From assembly GCA_965226435.1 (NCBI GenBank), contig CBDDCY010000006.1, positions 186,001-250,000 on the forward strand: a DNA stretch of 64,000 bases. Direction: 5' to 3'. Made by a program: the position numbers and the translations under genes. How positions within the stretch are numbered: the stretch's first letter is position 1; every line of letters begins with the position of its first letter. Shown piece after piece: positions 18,338 through 26,696 of the stretch. This stretch comes from UBA6623 sp965226435 (lineage in GTDB: Bacteria > Acidobacteriota > Terriglobia > Bryobacterales > UBA6623). The notes beneath the pieces are model-generated. The model saw nothing but the letters and a program-made list of their open reading frames with translations. It was not told where the DNA came from and made no database searches.

Positions 18338-18439
18338 CCGCCCGTGGCAAAAGTGTGTTCGAGCGCAATAAGGGGGATTGCCATTTCGATTTTTGCCCGT
18401 GGAGCTGCTTTTTGTTGAACACGCATGGGTGTCGAAATT

Positions 18440-18625
18440 CGTGGGCTCTTCCGCCGGCCTTCGACTGTATTGTTTCGCCGTTACGTTTGCAAAAATCGCG
18501 AACATCTTGAGCCGCGAAGCGGCGACGGGAATATAGCCGAGGGTGGAGCCGGAACGGCGGAACCCTGGGTGGACTCCCCACCCCGGCGAGCCCTGAAAGG
18601 GCGACAGGAACGCCCCGACGCCCGT
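18440..18625 (+). repeat. Intergenic repeat family A, copy 3
   Basis: The core at 18509-18611 includes GAGCCGCGAAGCGGC, the paired blocks GGGTGGAGCCGGAACGGCGG and CCCTGGGTGGA, and GCCCTgaaAGGGC. It lies in the 330-base gap between mnmA and the acyl-CoA dehydrogenase gene. The first part of that gap (18340-18400) holds a GGGGGATTGCCAT motif like the one at 16.9 kb. Confidence 0.85.
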
Positions 18626-18671
18626 TTTCACCGCGAGTTGATAGACCCCGCGGTACGTTGCGGATAAACAC

Positions 18672-19835
18672 ATGCCCACGTCGCTCACTCCCGAACAGCA
18701 ACAAATCCGGCAAGCCGTTCGAGAAATCTGCGCCGATTTTCCCGGCGAATATTGGCGTCAACTCGATGCCGAGCAGGCTTATCCCGAAAGTTTTGTCAAA
18801 GCCCTCACTGATGGCGGTTGGCTGGCCGCGTTGATTCCCGAAACCTACGGCGGCGGCGGCCTCGGCGTTGGCGACGCGGCGCTGATTCTCGAGGAAATTC
18901 ACCGCTCCGGCGGCAACGCCGCCGCCTGCCATGCCCAGATGTACATCATGGGCGCGCTGCTGCGGCACGGTTCCGATGAACAAAAGACGAAGTATCTACC
19001 CGCGATCGCGGCCGGTGATTCGCGCCTGCAGGCCTTCGGCGTCACCGAGCCCACCAGCGGATCCGACACCACACAGCTCAAAACAACAGCCGTTCGACGA
19101 GGCGACAGCTACATCGTCAATGGACAGAAGGTCTTCATCTCTCGCGTCGAGCACTCGGATTTACTGCTGCTTCTGGCCCGCACAAGCCCGGCCGATCAAG
19201 TCGCCAAGCGCACCGAGGGACTGTCGATCTTCCTCGTCGACCTCAATAAAGCCGTCGGCAACGGCCTCACCGTTCGCCCCATTCGGACGATGATCAACCA
19301 CCACACCTGCGAACTGTTTTTCGACGATCTCGAAGTGCCCGCCGAAAATCTTGTGGGAGAAGAAGGCCGCGGATTTCACTACATCCTTGACGGCTGGAAC
19401 GCCGAGCGGATCTTAATCGCCGCCGAGTGCATCGGCGACGGGCGTTGGTTTATCGAACGGACCTGCGACTACGCCGGCGAGCGAGTCGTTTTCGATCGCC
19501 CCATCGGGAAGAATCAAGGCGTGCAGTTCCCCATCGCGCGGGCTCACGCGCATGTCGAAGCCGCCGACTTGATGCGCCATGAGGCCGCGCGGCTGTTCGA
19601 TGAAGGCAAGTCGTGCGGTCCCCAAGCCAATATGGCGAAGCTGCTCGCGGCCGACGCGTCCTGGGAAGCCGCGAACGTCGCGCTCGACACCCACGGCGGC
19701 TTCGGTTTCGCGGCGGACTACGATATCGAGCGGAAGTTTCGCGAAACCCGCCTCTACCAAATCGCCCCCGTCAACTCCAACCTCATCCTCGCCTACATCG
19801 CCGAACACGTTCTCGGCCTGCCGCGATCCTATTGA
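18672..19835 (+). CDS. Acyl-CoA dehydrogenase family protein
   Basis: A flavoprotein of 387 residues. N-terminal helices are followed by IPETYGGGGLGVGDAALI, QAFGVTEPTSGSDTTQLKTTA (FAD and substrate contacts), SIFLVDL, and a C-terminal DTHGGFGFAADYDIERKFRETRLYQIAPVNSNL. The last motif corresponds to the region that in classical short- and medium-chain enzymes reads IYEGT and carries the catalytic Glu. Here it reads QIAPVNSN, so the base must lie elsewhere or the substrate differs. No CoA-transferase or hydratase gene is close, so the substrate cannot be named. A family A repeat precedes the ATG. Confidence 0.88.
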   Translation: MPTSLTPEQQQIRQAVREICADFPGEYWRQLDAEQAYPESFVKALTDGGWLAALIPETYGGGGLGVGDAALILEEIHRSGGNAAACHAQMYIMGALLRHGSDEQKTKYLPAIAAGDSRLQAFGVTEPTSGSDTTQLKTTAVRRGDSYIVNGQKVFISRVEHSDLLLLLARTSPADQVAKRTEGLSIFLVDLNKAVGNGLTVRPIRTMINHHTCELFFDDLEVPAENLVGEEGRGFHYILDGWNAERILIAAECIGDGRWFIERTCDYAGERVVFDRPIGKNQGVQFPIARAHAHVEAADLMRHEAARLFDEGKSCGPQANMAKLLAADASWEAANVALDTHGGFGFAADYDIERKFRETRLYQIAPVNSNLILAYIAEHVLGLPRSY

Positions 19836-19869
19836 TCGCGCAAAATCCGGGGTCCACTTTGGCCCAACG

Positions 19870-19896
19870 AAAAAGGGCGAGCCCGAAGGCCCGCCC
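19870..19896 (-). terminator. Intrinsic terminator on the minus strand
   Basis: On the minus strand it reads GGGCGGGCC-TTCG-GGCTCGCCC followed by TTTTT: one mismatch in a 9-bp stem with a UUCG tetraloop and a T run. It stands just downstream of the truncated methyltransferase frame and probably ended the transcript of the intact gene. Confidence 0.7.
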
Positions 19897-19935
19897 AGCA
19901 ATTTCCGCGTCCCCCCAAGGGAGCGCGTCAGCGCT

Positions 19936-20115
19936 CTATCGAGAGGCGCCCGACGACATTGCGGTCGCTACCGGCGCTCCACTTTCCCGGAAGTGCCCCA
20001 TCGGGGTAAAGCGCGACACCTGACGCATGTAGTTGCGGTAGCGCTCCCCAAACTCCCTCGTTAAATCCGGCTCCTCGAACATCGTCACCGCGATCACAAT
20101 GTACGCCGCGGTAAC
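19936..20115 (-). pseudogene. Isoprenylcysteine/NnrU-like membrane methyltransferase, C-terminal fragment
   Basis: About 60 codons reading AAYIVIAVTMFEEPDLTREFGERYRNYMRQVSRFTPM. This is the C-terminal end (last membrane strand and the EEPDL..FGE.Y..Y...V.RF.P motif) of phospholipid/isoprenylcysteine methyltransferase-like membrane proteins. The SAM-binding RHPxY motif and the earlier membrane helices are missing, and no start codon fits. The 5' half ends at about 20115, where the sigma-factor fragment on the other strand begins. A terminator remains downstream. It is a relic. Confidence 0.65.
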
Positions 20116-20289
20116 GACCGCCTGCGGCAAATCGTCGAGTATCGTTTCTTTTGCGGCCTAACCGAGCAGGAAACCGCGGAGATCCTCGGCGTCACTCCCC
20201 GTACCGTGCAGCGAGAATGGGTTAAGGTGCGGGCTTGGCTTTACAAAGAGCTGTATAGCGAGAGAAATTGGGTTGCAGTAGTCGCCTAA
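20116..20289 (+). pseudogene. ECF-type sigma factor, C-terminal fragment (sigma4 region)
   Basis: The frame reads DRLRQIVEYRFFCGLTEQET, then AEILGVTPRTVQREWVKVRAWLYKEL. This is the sigma4 helix-turn-helix of the ECF factors that acidobacteria and planctomycetes encode next to Ser/Thr kinases. Sigma2, needed for -10 recognition and core binding, is gone and the frame has no start codon. The stop TAA shares its last A with the ATG of the kinase (TAATG), so the two genes were translationally coupled. The break at about 20115 is shared with the methyltransferase relic. Confidence 0.75.
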
Positions 20290-22223
20290 TGGCTTCCCAA
20301 CCTTCCTGGAATAAGATCTCCGCCATTTTCGACGAGGCGATTGAGCGCTCCGGCGAGGAACGTACCGAGTGGATCGCGGAAGCCTGCCGCGGCGACGCCC
20401 TGCTGCTGGGGAAGGTCGAGAAAATGCTGGCGGCGCATGAGCGCGCCGAGGGCGTTCTCGACATGTCGCTTGCCGGCCTAGCCTCCGAAGCGCTTCGTGC
20501 CGCGGAAGCGCCCGCCTCCGACAGCGAAAACGTCGGACCCTATCGCATCGTTTCCGAAATCGGCCGCGGCGGAATGGGCGTCGTCTACAAGGCCGAAGAC
20601 CCCCGACTTCGCCGCTTCGTCGCGCTGAAGTTCTTGCCTCCTCACCTTGTCGCCAACGAGCGCGCCAAGGAGCGCTTCCTGGCCGAGGCCCGCGCCGCCT
20701 CCGCCCTCGATCATCCCAACATTTGCACCATTCACGACATCGGCCGCACGTCGGAAGGGCGCATGTTCTTCGCGATGGCCTACTACGACGGCGGCACCCT
20801 CGCCGAGCGGGTACGGCAGGGGCCGCTCTCGATCGAAGAGGCTTTGCGAATTGCGCTCGATGTCTCCCGCGGCCTTGCTCACGCGCACGAAGCCGGCGTT
20901 ATCCACCGCGACATCAAACCCTCGAACATTCTGTTGACGACGAAGGGCCTCGTCAAGATTCTCGATTTCGGTTTGGCCAAACGTGATTTGGGTCCTGTCT
21001 CGGACCCCAACACGCGCGTCGGCACGGTCGCCTACATGTCGCCGGAGCAAGCTTCCGGGGCCGAGGTCAATGCCCGTACCGACCTTTGGTCTCTGGGCGC
21101 CACGATGTACGAGATGATCCTCGGGCGCTCGCCGTTTCGCGGAGAATACACCGAGGCGATCATCTACGCCATTCTCAACGAAGAGCCCGAGCGCATCAGC
21201 GCCTTGCGCACCGGCGTGCCGCTCGAAGTCGAGCGCATTGTCTTCAGAGCGCTCGCCAAGGTCGCCGACAAGCGCTATCAACAGGCTGACGAGTTCGGCC
21301 TGGATCTGGAAAGGGCCCTGCGCTCCTCGAAATCCGGCCTTTCTTCCTTCGCCGATCTCACGAGCCTGCCGTCCGCGGGCGCGTCGATCGCCGTGCTTCC
21401 TCTGCTCAATGTCAACCGCGACGATGAAAGCGAATTCTTCGCCGCCGGCGTGACCGAGGATATAACTTCCGCGCTGACCAAGGTCCCCGGTTTGCGCGTC
21501 GCCGCCTATAACTCCGCGCTGCGTTTTAAAGACCTCACGCCGGACCTCCAAGAGGTCGGCCGCGAGTTGGGCGTCGAAAACGTTCTCGTCGGCAGCGTGC
21601 GAAGGGCCGGGAAACAGCTTCGCATTACGGTTCGCCTGAGCAACATTGCCGGCGGGCATGATGTCTGGAGCGAGCGCTACGACCGTGTTCTCGAAGACGT
21701 CTTCGAAGTCCAGGACGAGATCTCTCAGGCCGTCGCGCGGCGACTCACCGAACACGTCGCGCCGCCCGACGAGACCGGCGAATGGTACGTGGAAACAAGG
21801 CCGCCTACGTCAGGCCGCGGCGCCACGCATGTTGCGGCCGGTCGTGCAAGCCAGAGCTCCACGACCCCCGGCACCGAACACGGCGAGCCCGAGATCCGCT
21901 ACTGCGGCCGCTCCGATGGTGTGCGACTCGCCTATTCGATGATCGGATCCGGTCCGGTCCTGGTGATGCCGCCGGGTTGGATCAGTCATCTGCGGGAGGC
22001 CTGGCGCGATGACCGACGGCGGGCTTTTTATGAACGGCTGGCCGCCGACCACACCCTGGTCCTCTACGATAAGCACGGCACCGGACTTTCCGATCGAGAT
22101 CGCACGTCCTTTTCCCTCGAAGCGGAATTGGCCGATCTGCGAACCGTTGTCGATCATCTTGCGTTCGAACGTGTCGCGCTTCTCGGACTTTCCCAAGGCG
22201 GCCCGGTAGGGGGCGTCGGATAA
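20289..22223 (+). CDS. Ser/Thr protein kinase with TolB-like domain and truncated alpha/beta hydrolase
   Basis: A protein of 644 residues. A Hanks-type kinase spans about residues 85-350: IGRGGMGVVYKAE (glycine loop), VALKF (ATP lysine), HRDIKPSN (catalytic), DFGLAK and a SPEQASG activation segment. There is no membrane helix. A TolB-like domain follows (IAVLPLLNVNRDDESEFFAAGVTEDIT ... GSVRRAGKQLRITVRL ... VWSERYDR). From about residue 545 an alpha/beta hydrolase starts (YCGRSDGVRLAYSMIG ... YDKHGTGLSDRD) but stops right after the nucleophile elbow GLSQGG, so the acid and His of the triad are missing. ATG 20289 overlaps the sigma fragment's stop. The kinase part seems intact. Confidence 0.85.
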   Translation: MASQPSWNKISAIFDEAIERSGEERTEWIAEACRGDALLLGKVEKMLAAHERAEGVLDMSLAGLASEALRAAEAPASDSENVGPYRIVSEIGRGGMGVVYKAEDPRLRRFVALKFLPPHLVANERAKERFLAEARAASALDHPNICTIHDIGRTSEGRMFFAMAYYDGGTLAERVRQGPLSIEEALRIALDVSRGLAHAHEAGVIHRDIKPSNILLTTKGLVKILDFGLAKRDLGPVSDPNTRVGTVAYMSPEQASGAEVNARTDLWSLGATMYEMILGRSPFRGEYTEAIIYAILNEEPERISALRTGVPLEVERIVFRALAKVADKRYQQADEFGLDLERALRSSKSGLSSFADLTSLPSAGASIAVLPLLNVNRDDESEFFAAGVTEDITSALTKVPGLRVAAYNSALRFKDLTPDLQEVGRELGVENVLVGSVRRAGKQLRITVRLSNIAGGHDVWSERYDRVLEDVFEVQDEISQAVARRLTEHVAPPDETGEWYVETRPPTSGRGATHVAAGRASQSSTTPGTEHGEPEIRYCGRSDGVRLAYSMIGSGPVLVMPPGWISHLREAWRDDRRRAFYERLAADHTLVLYDKHGTGLSDRDRTSFSLEAELADLRTVVDHLAFERVALLGLSQGGPVGGVG

Positions 22224-22302
22224 TGGTCCCGAGCTTCTACACTGCTCCCACCGATCCCCCGAATCGACCTATCGTGACTAACAACCCAAACGACCAACGA
22301 TC

Positions 22303-23733
22303 ATGTCGCATTACTCGCCGCCTCGAATCTTCGCTTTCGCCGCTGTGCTGTGGCTCGCCGGGCAGCTATTCGCCGCGAGCGCGTGGGACCGTTTTCGCGG
22401 CCCCAACGGCGCCGGCGTCTCCGAAACCGAGGGCCTGCCCGTCCACTTCGGACCCGCCCGCAACGTTGTTTGGAAGGCCGAACTACCGAAGGGGAAATCC
22501 TCGCCCGTGCTCACCGCCGACCGCGTCTATCTGACGGCGCACGAAAACGGGACGCTGTTCACGATGGCTCTTGACCGAGTAAGCGGCAAGATTCTGTGGC
22601 GGCGGCCCGCCCCCTCTCGACGACTCGAAAAGATGAACTCGCTCAACGATGAAGCGGCGGCGACCCCGGTCACCGACGGCGAGAACGTCTACGTCTTTTT
22701 TGGCGGCTACGGCTTGCTCTCCTACGCGCCCAACGGCGATCGCCGTTGGGCGCGTCCCATGGGGCCGTTCACGAATTTCCACGGCATGGGGGCCTCGCCG
22801 ATCCTGGCCGACGGCAAGGTATTGATGGTATGCGACCAAGATCGTGACGCCTATGTGATCGCGCTTAACCAGGACGACGGAAAGACAGCCTGGAAGGTGG
22901 AGCGTCCCGAGATGGTCCACAGCTTTTCGACCCCGCTGATCCACCGTCCCGATAGCGGCCCAAGCGAACTGATCGTTCCCGGGTCGTACCAGATGATCGC
23001 CTACGCCGTGGACTCGGGTCGAGAGTTGTGGCGGGCGAGTGGGCTGACCTATCAAGTGAAATCCACGCCGGTGAGCGCGGGCGGTACGGTCTACTTCAAC
23101 GGCTGGGCTCCCGGCGGCATGCCCAGCCGTCGGCTGATTCTTCCCGAGTTCGAGGCCATGCTGGCCTCCCACGACGCCGACAAAGACGGATTCTTGTCCA
23201 AGGGCGAAATCCCCGAGGCTTGGCTGCCGGGGAACTGGGAGATGCAGGATCTCGATAAGGACGATCTCTTTGACCGCCGCGACTGGCTTTATTACCAATC
23301 GCGGAGAACATCGTCCAACTCGACGATGGCGATCCGTCTCGGAGGACGGGGCGACGTGAGTGACACGCACGTCTTGTGGCGTCATCGAAAATCGTTACCC
23401 GACGTCCCGTCGGTGCTGCTCTACCGTGATGTTCTCTATCTGGTCAAGAGCGGCGGCATCGTCACGACCCTCGATCCGGCGACCGGCGAGGTTTTGCAAC
23501 AGGGCCGCTTGCCCGACGCGGTTGACGAGTATTACGCCTCGCCGGTGGCCGCCGACGGTAAAGTCTACATGATCAGCCGCGAGGGCAAGGTTTCCGTGAT
23601 CGCGGCCGGGCGCCCGTGGAAAGTGGCGGCAAGCAACGACTTGGGAGAGGAAGTCTTCGCAACCCCCGCGATCGCCGACGGCCGACTCTACGTAAGAACC
23701 GCCGGCGCCCTTTACTGCTTCGCGAAAGAATAG
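22303..23733 (+). CDS. Secreted PQQ-like beta-propeller protein with EF-hand segment
   Basis: A protein of 476 residues. An N-terminal signal peptide (IFAFAAVLWLAGQLFAASA) is followed by WDRFRGPNGAGVSE, the standard start of acidobacterial and planctomycetal PQQ-like proteins. Blades with G-K-I-L-W type tryptophan docking motifs are visible (MALDRVSGKILWRR, VDSGRELWRAS, LDPATGEVLQQG). Between blades there is a calcium-binding EF-hand-like loop (SHDADKDGFLSKGEIPE) and a second DLDKDDLFDRRDW. Whether it binds PQQ or is a structural propeller like BamB cannot be told. It starts 80 bases after the truncated kinase. Confidence 0.85.
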   Translation: MSHYSPPRIFAFAAVLWLAGQLFAASAWDRFRGPNGAGVSETEGLPVHFGPARNVVWKAELPKGKSSPVLTADRVYLTAHENGTLFTMALDRVSGKILWRRPAPSRRLEKMNSLNDEAAATPVTDGENVYVFFGGYGLLSYAPNGDRRWARPMGPFTNFHGMGASPILADGKVLMVCDQDRDAYVIALNQDDGKTAWKVERPEMVHSFSTPLIHRPDSGPSELIVPGSYQMIAYAVDSGRELWRASGLTYQVKSTPVSAGGTVYFNGWAPGGMPSRRLILPEFEAMLASHDADKDGFLSKGEIPEAWLPGNWEMQDLDKDDLFDRRDWLYYQSRRTSSNSTMAIRLGGRGDVSDTHVLWRHRKSLPDVPSVLLYRDVLYLVKSGGIVTTLDPATGEVLQQGRLPDAVDEYYASPVAADGKVYMISREGKVSVIAAGRPWKVAASNDLGEEVFATPAIADGRLYVRTAGALYCFAKE

Positions 23734-23883
23734 ACCCGCGACCAACATGCCGCGTCCTGATGCTAACACCCAGGTAGACGCCGGGGCCGCAAGTGGTTTA
23801 TTCTCAATCGTGGGAGAGATTTCGCGGGTGTGGGTCCGGCAATCGTCGACCATTGTCGTCCACAGCGATAGGACGTTTTCGCC

Positions 23884-24402
23884 GTGACGGATGGGAAACA
23901 AATCAGCGTCCACTTGATGGATCTCGCCAAGGGCCGAGTCGTGCAGACTTGGCGTTTCGAACGAAAAGAGAACGTCCGCATCGGACGCTCCGAGCAAAAC
24001 GACGTCGTCATCGGCGATCCCTACGCTTCCCGCTTCCACACCGAACTCCAATACAAGGAACCGCGCTGGTATCTGGTCAACCAAGGACGGCATGGAACGG
24101 TCATGAACGGCGAGAAAGTGGAAGACGTTCCGCTCGAAGACGGGGCCGTGTTTCGCCTCGGGCCGAGTGGGCCGTCTTTCCGGTTCGAACTTTCCTACGC
24201 CCCGGCCGACTCGGCAACGACAAGCATTTACAATGCATTGCCGGACCTCGGAAAAGCCATCGAAATTGATCAAGCTCAAAAAAGGCAACAAGTGAGCGAT
24301 GTCGCCGAGACGCCGTACTTCCGGCAACTGCAAGAGTTCGCCGACGGGCTACGCAAGAGCTCCGACGAAAAGGGCCGAGCTGTCGGAGAGGATAAGGTCT
24401 AG
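23884..24402 (+). CDS. FHA domain protein
   Basis: A cytoplasmic protein of 172 residues with a GTG start. The forkhead-associated fold is clear: NVRIGRSEQNDVVIGDPYASRFHTELQYKEPRWYLVNQGRHGTVMNGEKVED contains the conserved GR, SxxH-like (SRFH) and N residues that bind phosphothreonine. The C-terminal 60 residues are charged and helical. It is followed 44 bases later by a ParA/MinD ATPase gene in the same direction, so the two likely form an operon. Its phosphopeptide partner might be one of the Ser/Thr kinase's targets, which is inference. Confidence 0.88.
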   Translation: MTDGKQISVHLMDLAKGRVVQTWRFERKENVRIGRSEQNDVVIGDPYASRFHTELQYKEPRWYLVNQGRHGTVMNGEKVEDVPLEDGAVFRLGPSGPSFRFELSYAPADSATTSIYNALPDLGKAIEIDQAQKRQQVSDVAETPYFRQLQEFADGLRKSSDEKGRAVGEDKV

Positions 24403-24446
24403 ACCGGTCCGCCCGACGCGCCTCTCAAGCCACTCAAGGATATTGC

Positions 24447-25223
24447 ATGCCCAAGATCGTTTCCATTCACTCCTTCCGCGGCGGCACCGGCAAGTCGAAC
24501 ATCACGGCAAATCTGGCCGTGACGGTTGCGCGTGCCGGCAACCGAGTCGGGGTCATCGACACCGACATTCAGTCGCCGGGGATTCACGTCTTGTTCGGCC
24601 TCCGAGAAGACAACGTCGACAAGGCGCTCAACGATTTTCTGTCGAACTCCTGCTCGATTGAAGACGCCGCCTACGATGTGTCCGCCGCGGCGCGAATCGA
24701 CGGCGAACCCGACAGTGAAACGCCGACGCTTTACCTGATCCCATCGAGCCTCAAATCGGGAGAAATTACGCGGATCATCAAGGAAGGATATGACATCCAA
24801 CGCCTCAATGAAGGCTTCCGGCGAATGATCGAGGATCTTAAGCTGGACTACCTCTTCATTGACACGCATCCGGGTGTCAACGAAGAAACGCTGCTTTCGA
24901 TCGCCATCTCCGACCTATTGCTGGTCATCATGCGGCCGGATAATCAGGACTTTCAGGGCACCGCCGTTACGATCGATTTGGCTCGACGCCTGAAGGTCGG
25001 CAACCTGCTCTTGCTTGTGAATAAAGTGCCCTCGGGGCTCGAAACCCGCGTCCTCAAAGACCATCTGGAGAGAACCTACAAAACCGAAGTAGCCGCCGTG
25101 TTTCCGTTGAACTTCGAAATCGTCGAGTTGGCGAGCAGCGGTATTTTTGCGCTGAAGTACCCGGAACACCCGTTTACCGAGCAGATCAACAAGGTCGCCG
25201 ACCGCATCCTCCAATTGCAGTAG
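24447..25223 (+). CDS. ParA/MinD-family ATPase
   Basis: A deviant Walker ATPase of 258 residues. MPKIVSIHSFRGGTGKSNITANLAVTVARAG holds the KGGxGKS-like loop with RGGTGKS. VGVIDTDIQSPGIHVLFGL is the switch I/A' region, and LDYLFIDTHPGVNEETLL is Walker B. There is no ParB gene near it. The pairing with an FHA protein suggests a regulatory or positioning switch (CpaE/MinD-like) rather than plasmid partition. No membrane-targeting helix is obvious at the end (QINKVADRILQLQ). The exact job is unknown. Confidence 0.88.
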   Translation: MPKIVSIHSFRGGTGKSNITANLAVTVARAGNRVGVIDTDIQSPGIHVLFGLREDNVDKALNDFLSNSCSIEDAAYDVSAAARIDGEPDSETPTLYLIPSSLKSGEITRIIKEGYDIQRLNEGFRRMIEDLKLDYLFIDTHPGVNEETLLSIAISDLLLVIMRPDNQDFQGTAVTIDLARRLKVGNLLLLVNKVPSGLETRVLKDHLERTYKTEVAAVFPLNFEIVELASSGIFALKYPEHPFTEQINKVADRILQLQ

Positions 25224-25279
25224 CCGCCCTCCGGGGCGTGCGCGCCCACGCGCCCTGGTACTACCATCGGACCCGCGAT

Positions 25280-26491
25280 CTACAGCGGCAAGATCTCTTC
25301 CCGGTCGGGATCGAATTTCAAGCGCCGCTTTTGTAGATAAGCCACATTACCCAAATGCGAGGCCTGCGCGGATCGGTGGCCGATCCAAACATCGCCGTTG
25401 GGCCGCTTGCGGCTGCTCACGCAATCAATGAAATTGTTCACGTGACTCACGGTGAGGTTGCCCTCCGCCTTGACGACGGTCGGCTCCGCGTCGGGGTCGG
25501 GCGTGTAGAAGGCAAAGTGCCGCCGATCGATCAAGAGACGTCCTTCGGTGCCGGCGATCTCCACCGCGGCGCCGCGAATGCCGGGCGCGAGAGTTCCCTC
25601 GAAAGTCGCGTTCCATTCGCCGGGATACTCGAGAACCGTGTTAATCGTGTCGGGGGCCGTGCGACCGTCTTTGTAGGCGAAAATTCCCCCCGCGGAAACC
25701 GCTGAGATCGGATTGTCCTGCTCCATGAACATATGGACCACATCGATCCAGTGCGTGAACAAATCGGTAATTTGGCCGCCTCCGAAATCGAGATACGCAC
25801 GGAAATTGGCGTACTGTTGCGGGTCGTAGTCGCGCCATTTCACCGGGCCCAGGAAGCGAGCCCAGTCGAGGTTCGACGGCAGCGATTGCAACGACGGCGG
25901 GGCTTTGCGTAGGTGCGCGCTATTGCCGTGCCACCATGTGCGGGCCAACGTGATCTTTCCCAGCCGGCCCGTGTCGAAGTACTCTTTCTTGGCTTGTAGA
26001 TAGTGCGCCCCCGAACGCTGCTGCATGCCTACCTGGCAAACGCGGTTGTTCACGCGAACCGCCTTCACGATCGGCGGCCCCTCTTCAATCCGCAGCGTTA
26101 GCGGCTTCTCGACATAGATATCCTTGCCCGCATTAGCCGCGTCAATCGCAACCCCGGCGTGCCAATGGTCGGGCGTCGCAATCAAGACCACGTCGACATC
26201 TTCTTGATCGAGCAGCTTGCGGTGATCGGAAAAGCCGCGGGCCTCGGTAGCCGTTTCCATGGCTTGATCCACGCGGCTCGCGTAGACGTCGCAGATCGCC
26301 GAGACATGAATCGCTTCGTTCTCCAGAAACGCCTTCATCACGCTCTGACCACGCTGACCGGCCCCAATCAGACCGAGGCGAATCTGATCGTTGGCTCCGA
26401 GAATTCGCGAGTACGAACCGGCTGTCATCGCCATCGCGCCCCCGGCCGCCATCCGAAAGACATCACGACGGTGTAACGTTGAGTCGGACAT
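25280..26491 (-). CDS. Gfo/Idh/MocA family oxidoreductase, Tat-exported
   Basis: A protein of 403 residues. The N-terminus STLHRRDVFRMAAGGAMAMTA has a twin-arginine motif and hydrophobic region, so it is exported folded. IRLGLIGAGQRG is the NAD(P)-binding Rossmann loop, and DVDVVLIATPDHWHA and YVEKPLTLRIEEG are the typical family motifs, with the lysine of EKP. The C-terminal domain (WNATFEGTLAP, RRHFAFY) is the substrate part. Exported Gfo/Idh/MocA proteins are numerous in Solibacter-like and planctomycete genomes, with unassigned sugar substrates. ATG 26491 is used. It is convergent with the ParA gene. Confidence 0.88.
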   Translation of the reverse strand: MSDSTLHRRDVFRMAAGGAMAMTAGSYSRILGANDQIRLGLIGAGQRGQSVMKAFLENEAIHVSAICDVYASRVDQAMETATEARGFSDHRKLLDQEDVDVVLIATPDHWHAGVAIDAANAGKDIYVEKPLTLRIEEGPPIVKAVRVNNRVCQVGMQQRSGAHYLQAKKEYFDTGRLGKITLARTWWHGNSAHLRKAPPSLQSLPSNLDWARFLGPVKWRDYDPQQYANFRAYLDFGGGQITDLFTHWIDVVHMFMEQDNPISAVSAGGIFAYKDGRTAPDTINTVLEYPGEWNATFEGTLAPGIRGAAVEIAGTEGRLLIDRRHFAFYTPDPDAEPTVVKAEGNLTVSHVNNFIDCVSSRKRPNGDVWIGHRSAQASHLGNVAYLQKRRLKFDPDREEILPL

Positions 26492-26534
26492 GCCGGGAAT
26501 CATACCACAGTGCTGCTCAGGAAGATTCATCGGA

Positions 26535-26696
26535 CGGGAAAAAATGGGGACAGTCCACTTCGCTCCAGGATAACTTGTTGAGTTTATGAAACTTATTTGG
26601 TCGGCGCTCGGTACAGTCCCCAATTTTTCACAACCCCGAGGCGGTGCGGCTCGGGAGGTTGAAAATCGAATCCAATTTGAAGTTTCAGGTTAGAAA
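26535..26696 (+). repeat. Mosaic of family C (GGGGACAGT) and short family D repeat
   Basis: From 26535 to 26640 the sequence runs AAAAATGGGGACAGTCCAC ... GTACAGTCCCCAATTTTTCAC. These are inverted GGGGACAGT/ACAGTCCCC ends about 80 bases apart. It then passes into GCGGCTCGGGAGGTTGAAA and ATTTGAAGTTTCAGGTTAG, a short form of family D that ends at the stop of the TonB receptor gene. The same C-D junction is repeated at 30.36 kb. Confidence 0.8.

Noticed and set aside
20478..21755. Open frame of 425 codons on the minus strand
   Set aside because: It is a mirror of the Ser/Thr kinase reading in GC-rich sequence. The plus frame has all kinase motifs.
22483..23385. Minus-strand frame of 300 codons
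   Set aside because: It is antisense to the PQQ-like propeller, with no recognisable protein pattern.
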